Assembly (NCBI GenBank): GCA_038245795.1
Contig: JBBRSC010000045.1
Location: 1 to 17,891 of the forward strand
Direction: 5' to 3'
DNA from: JBBRSC01 sp038245795
GTDB taxonomy: Bacteria; Actinomycetota; Acidimicrobiia; Acidimicrobiales; Microtrichaceae
DNA length: 17,891 bases
Part shown: piece by piece, positions 15,444 through 17,891 of the stretch
Numbering within the stretch: the first letter of the stretch is position 1
Layout of the letters: the number at the start of each line of letters is the position of its first letter
Position numbers and translations under genes: made by a program
Notes under the pieces: model-generated
What the model saw: only the letters and a program-made list of their open reading frames with translations
Databases searched by the model: none
Told to the model about the DNA's origin: nothing

Positions 15444-17222
15444 ATGAACCGCCCCGACCCCTCGTCCATCGACGAGGCGAAGTCCCGCTACGAGGCTGAA
15501 CGCATCAAGCGGCTGAGGGACGAAGGCCTGTCCCAGTACGAGAGCCTCAGCGAGCACCACCTTGATCGTGACCCGTGGGCGGATCCCCAATTCACCCGTG
15601 ACCCCGTCACCGAGAACGTCGACGTCGTGGTCCTCGGCGGCGGGTTCGCTGGTCTACTCGCCGGCATCAACCTGACCAAGCGAGGCATCACCAACTTCAG
15701 GATCATCGAGAAGGCCGCCGACTTCGGTGGCACGTGGTACTGGAACCGCTACCCCGGCTGCATGTGCGATGTGGACGCCACCATCTACCTCCCGCTGTTG
15801 GAGGAGACCGGGTACATGCCCACCGAGAAGTACGCCAGCGCCCCTGAGATCTTCGGCTACTGCCAGCTTCTCGGACGCCACTTCGGTCTCTACGAGCACG
15901 CGCTGTTCCAGACCGAGATCGAGTCGCTGACCTGGGATGACGACGCACATCGGTGGGATCTCGCGACCCAACGCGGCGACCGCATCCGCACGCAGTTCTT
16001 CATCTCCGCCGGTGGCCTCATGCACAAGGCCAAGCTGCCGGGCATCGACGGGATCGATCGCTTCGAGGGCAAAGCGTTCCACACAACGCGTTGGGACTAC
16101 TCCTTCACCGGCGGCAGTCCGACCGAACCCATGGACCACTTGGCAGACAAGACCGTGGGCATCATCGGCACCGGCGCAACGTCGGTGCAGGTGGTGCCAC
16201 AGTTGGCCCGTTCAGCGAAAGCGGTCTATGTCTTCCAGCGGACACCGTCCGCCGTCGGGGTACGGGCCCAACAACCGGTCGACGAAGCATTCTTTCGTTC
16301 GCTTCCGGCCGGTTGGCAGGCCGAGCGCACCGTCAACTTCACCGCTGTTGCCACCGGCCAGAAACCCGATCGAGATCTCGTCGCCGACGGCTGGGGCCAG
16401 GCGCTGCGCGAGGACACCCAGCGAGAGCCCGCCACCGACGAGGAGCGAGCTGAGCTGGAAGCGATCGACTTCGAGATCATGGAGGGCTTCCGGCGCCGCG
16501 TCGACGAAGTTGTCGCGGACCCTGAAACCGCCGAGAAGCTGAAGCCCTGGTACGGCAAACACTGCAAGCGCATCTGCTTCCACGACGAGTACCTGCAGTC
16601 GTTCAACTTGGAGAACGTGCACCTGGTCGATACCGACGGCCGGGGCGTCCGCGAGATGTCTCCGGCCGGGCCGCTCGTGGACGGAACCGAGTATCCGCTG
16701 GATCTCCTCATCTTCGCCTCGGGGTTCGAGATTACGACCGGCCTCGTCGATCGCCTCGGGTTCGACCCGGTCGGCCGCAACGGCGTTCATCTCAGTGAGC
16801 GCTGGCACGACGGCACCCATTCGTTGCACGGCGTCATGACAGCGGAGCTACCGAACTTCTTCGTGGTCAGCTTCATCCAGGCGGGATTCGGCCTGAACTT
16901 CGTGCACTTCCTCTCGGAGTCGACAGCCCATATCGCCTGGTTGATCGATCACTGCCGCCAAGAAGGAATCGAGGCGATCGAAGCGACCGTCGAGGCCGAG
17001 GATGAGTGGCTCAACATTCTGTGGCAGGCGTCTGGTCCGCTGGCCCGCTACAACAAAGCATGCACGCCCAGCTATGGAAACAGCGAAGGGGCACGGACCA
17101 TGTTGGCGGCCCGTGCGGCTGTGTTCCCTGGCCCGCTCATGGACTACGCCGCCCGCCTCGAGCAGTGGCGGAGCGCCGGAACCCTCGAGGGAACCAGGAT
17201 CACCCGGGCCACGTCCAGCTGA
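15444..17222 (+). CDS. Baeyer-Villiger-type flavin monooxygenase (class B)
   Basis: A 592-aa cytosolic FAD- and NADPH-dependent monooxygenase that likely inserts oxygen next to a ketone, making esters or lactones (cyclohexanone/steroid monooxygenase group). Signs: FAD-binding GGGFAG (65-70) after strand VDVVVLG; FGGTWYWNRYPGCMCDVD, as is usual in this class; the class fingerprint FxGxxxHxxxWD at 207-218 with His213; the NADPH-binding GTGATS (242-247); and the late FASGFE motif. An N-terminal extension of about 60 residues precedes the FAD fold, as in longer BVMOs. The ATG at 15444 has GGAGG (15433-15437) 6 bases upstream. It is probably controlled through the palindrome at 15375-15389. The substrate cannot be told; a cyclic ketone or sterol-like compound is typical. 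Confidence 0.92.
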   Translation: MNRPDPSSIDEAKSRYEAERIKRLRDEGLSQYESLSEHHLDRDPWADPQFTRDPVTENVDVVVLGGGFAGLLAGINLTKRGITNFRIIEKAADFGGTWYWNRYPGCMCDVDATIYLPLLEETGYMPTEKYASAPEIFGYCQLLGRHFGLYEHALFQTEIESLTWDDDAHRWDLATQRGDRIRTQFFISAGGLMHKAKLPGIDGIDRFEGKAFHTTRWDYSFTGGSPTEPMDHLADKTVGIIGTGATSVQVVPQLARSAKAVYVFQRTPSAVGVRAQQPVDEAFFRSLPAGWQAERTVNFTAVATGQKPDRDLVADGWGQALREDTQREPATDEERAELEAIDFEIMEGFRRRVDEVVADPETAEKLKPWYGKHCKRICFHDEYLQSFNLENVHLVDTDGRGVREMSPAGPLVDGTEYPLDLLIFASGFEITTGLVDRLGFDPVGRNGVHLSERWHDGTHSLHGVMTAELPNFFVVSFIQAGFGLNFVHFLSESTAHIAWLIDHCRQEGIEAIEATVEAEDEWLNILWQASGPLARYNKACTPSYGNSEGARTMLAARAAVFPGPLMDYAARLEQWRSAGTLEGTRITRATSS

Positions 17223-17251
17223 CGTGTGAAGCCCCGGGACTGCTCACCTGT

Positions 17252-17395
17252 TGATCGCGACACCAACCCCGCCAACCCACGGGCCGCGTACCGGGCCAAC
17301 CACCGATGCACACTCTGGCGGGTCACCCCGAACCGCTCAGCGACCTCCGTCACCGACACCCCGTCGTTCAGTACCTCAAGCACTGCCGATGTCAC
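17252..17395 (-). pseudogene. Truncated IS481-type transposase N-terminus
   Basis: Read from the GTG at 17395, the first 48 residues (VLEVLNDGVSVTEVAERFGV, then TRQSVHRWLARYAARGLAGL) are the N-terminal helix-turn-helix of IS481-like transposases. A full transposase would be several hundred residues with a DDE catalytic core. Here the frame runs on only into sequence antisense to the monooxygenase 3' end (stop at 17144), so the catalytic core is missing. It is an insertion-sequence fragment. No terminal inverted repeats were seen. Confidence 0.65.
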
Positions 17396-17434
17396 TGGCG
17401 ATGGTTTCAGATCTCTCCAAAACCACTGCTTTAT

Positions 17435-17510
17435 TGGTCGGGCTGAGAGGATTCGAACCTCCGACCTCTTGACCCCCAGTCACCGATTCGCCGTTTCACT
17501 ACGTCCGGGC
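17435..17510 (-). tRNA. tRNA-Pro(GGG), degenerate: intact 3' half, unpaired 5' half
   Basis: On the minus strand the 3' half is clean: anticodon loop CTGGGGG (17479-17473, anticodon GGG), variable loop AGGTC, T-arm GGAGG-TTCGAAT-CCTCT, acceptor 3' strand CAGCCCG, discriminator A and encoded CCA (17437-17435). The T-arm and 3' end closely resemble bacterial proline tRNAs. The 5' half fails: the acceptor should be CGGGCTG, but GCCCGGA stands there; the anticodon stem pairs at only three of five positions (GGTGA/TCAAG); the D-arm (near GTAGTGAAACGG) does not close. It is either a decayed tRNA or a 3'-end copy left at an attachment site by an integrating element. Function as a tRNA is doubtful. 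Confidence 0.55.
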
Positions 17511-17688
17511 AGACCAACCAGGTTCGGAAAACCCCTGAATTATAGGCTTCTCAATCCGGACCGTGCCGCCGAACCCCGGGCTGTGGCAGGAGGTCTACAT
17601 ACATCTTGCATACATTGCGATGCCGACCAGCCGAAGCTCTGTGATGTCAACTCGCCTCGCTCGTTGCAGATGTCGAACGGCTCCAGTG
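17511..17688. other. Gene-free stretch beside the tRNA remnant
   Basis: No convincing gene, promoter or hairpin. A short direct repeat CATACAT occurs twice (near 17598-17616), and the local base composition is more AT-rich than the flanking genes. This looks like decayed junction sequence. Confidence 0.4.
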
Positions 17689-17889
17689 TCATCTGCTGTT
17701 GCGGTGCGGGACGAGTCCGATCTGTTCGAGGCCCGCTGGCACGCCGCCCGGGCCGTCGAGCCGTGTTGCGACGACGTGTCCGTCGCTGAGCCCGGCGAAC
17801 AGCCATCCCTCGTCGACGATCAGTTCTGTTTCGTCGAACATTGGCTCCTCGATGCGCAACCGCAGCCGATCGGTTCCGTGGGTAGCCAC
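17689..17889 (-). pseudogene. Possible start of a truncated beta-propeller (SMP-30/strictosidine synthase-like) gene
   Basis: A 66-codon frame opens with ATG at 17889, two bases from the window edge, so the true start may lie outside. RLRIEEPMFDETELIVDEGW followed by LFAGLSDGHVVATRLDG resembles one blade of an SMP-30/gluconolactonase-type propeller, after which the frame ends early. It could be a decayed gene, a frameshift, or chance. Evidence is thin. Confidence 0.3.
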
Positions 17890-17891
17890 CA

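Noticed and set aside
17435..17510. A fully functional tRNA-Pro
   Set aside because: The acceptor 5' strand, the D-arm and two anticodon-stem pairs fail, so I report it only as degenerate or an attachment-site copy.
17226..17789. A 187-codon plus-strand frame across the transposase remnant and tRNA
   Set aside because: It runs antisense through both the helix-turn-helix remnant and the tRNA and has no domain or ribosome binding site.

Overview
The window is GC-rich DNA (G/C-ending codons prevail) and fits a high-GC Actinomycetota chromosome. An aquatic or marine Acidimicrobiia lineage is my best guess. This rests on gene content (a mycobacterial-type acyl-ACP desaturase, a class B flavin monooxygenase, a SipW-like signal peptidase joined to a DUF5305-like region, an IS481-type transposase remnant) and is inference; no rRNA or other marker gene is present.

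Left part (1-4530, + strand): an exported alpha/beta hydrolase (20-1234); a small secreted PepSY-like protein (1381-1887) closed by a perfect 15-bp hairpin; then a PLP-dependent group II decarboxylase (2015-3529) and an acyl-ACP desaturase with all six diiron ligands (3595-4530), probably co-transcribed.

Second block (4740-7494, + strand): a small signal-peptide-bearing protein of the kind cut by SipW-like peptidases, a strong intergenic hairpin, and a 695-aa four-pass protein that joins an archaeal/SipW-type signal peptidase to a DUF5305-like ectodomain and a cytosolic tail. I read these as a substrate and its dedicated processing enzyme, with the hairpin setting a high substrate-to-enzyme ratio.

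Third block (7531-14191, - strand): three genes joined by two 4-bp ATGA overlaps. In order of transcription they are a 1233-aa beta-rich protein with an FN3-like module, a 417-aa LamG-like protein, and a 570-aa Vps62-like protein whose domain is interrupted by a membrane hairpin and a Gly/Ser-rich stretch. A fair sigma70-type promoter precedes the first gene. None has a classical signal peptide. I know of no described system with this composition, and it is the best candidate in the window for something new.

Right part (14380-17891): a family 2-like glycosyltransferase (+), a hairpin, a palindromic operator-like site, and a Baeyer-Villiger-type flavin monooxygenase (+). These are followed by signs of past mobile-element activity: a truncated IS481-type transposase N-terminus (-) and a tRNA-Pro(GGG) sequence (-) whose 3' half is intact but whose 5' half cannot fold. 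The last bases hold a doubtful short reading frame (-).
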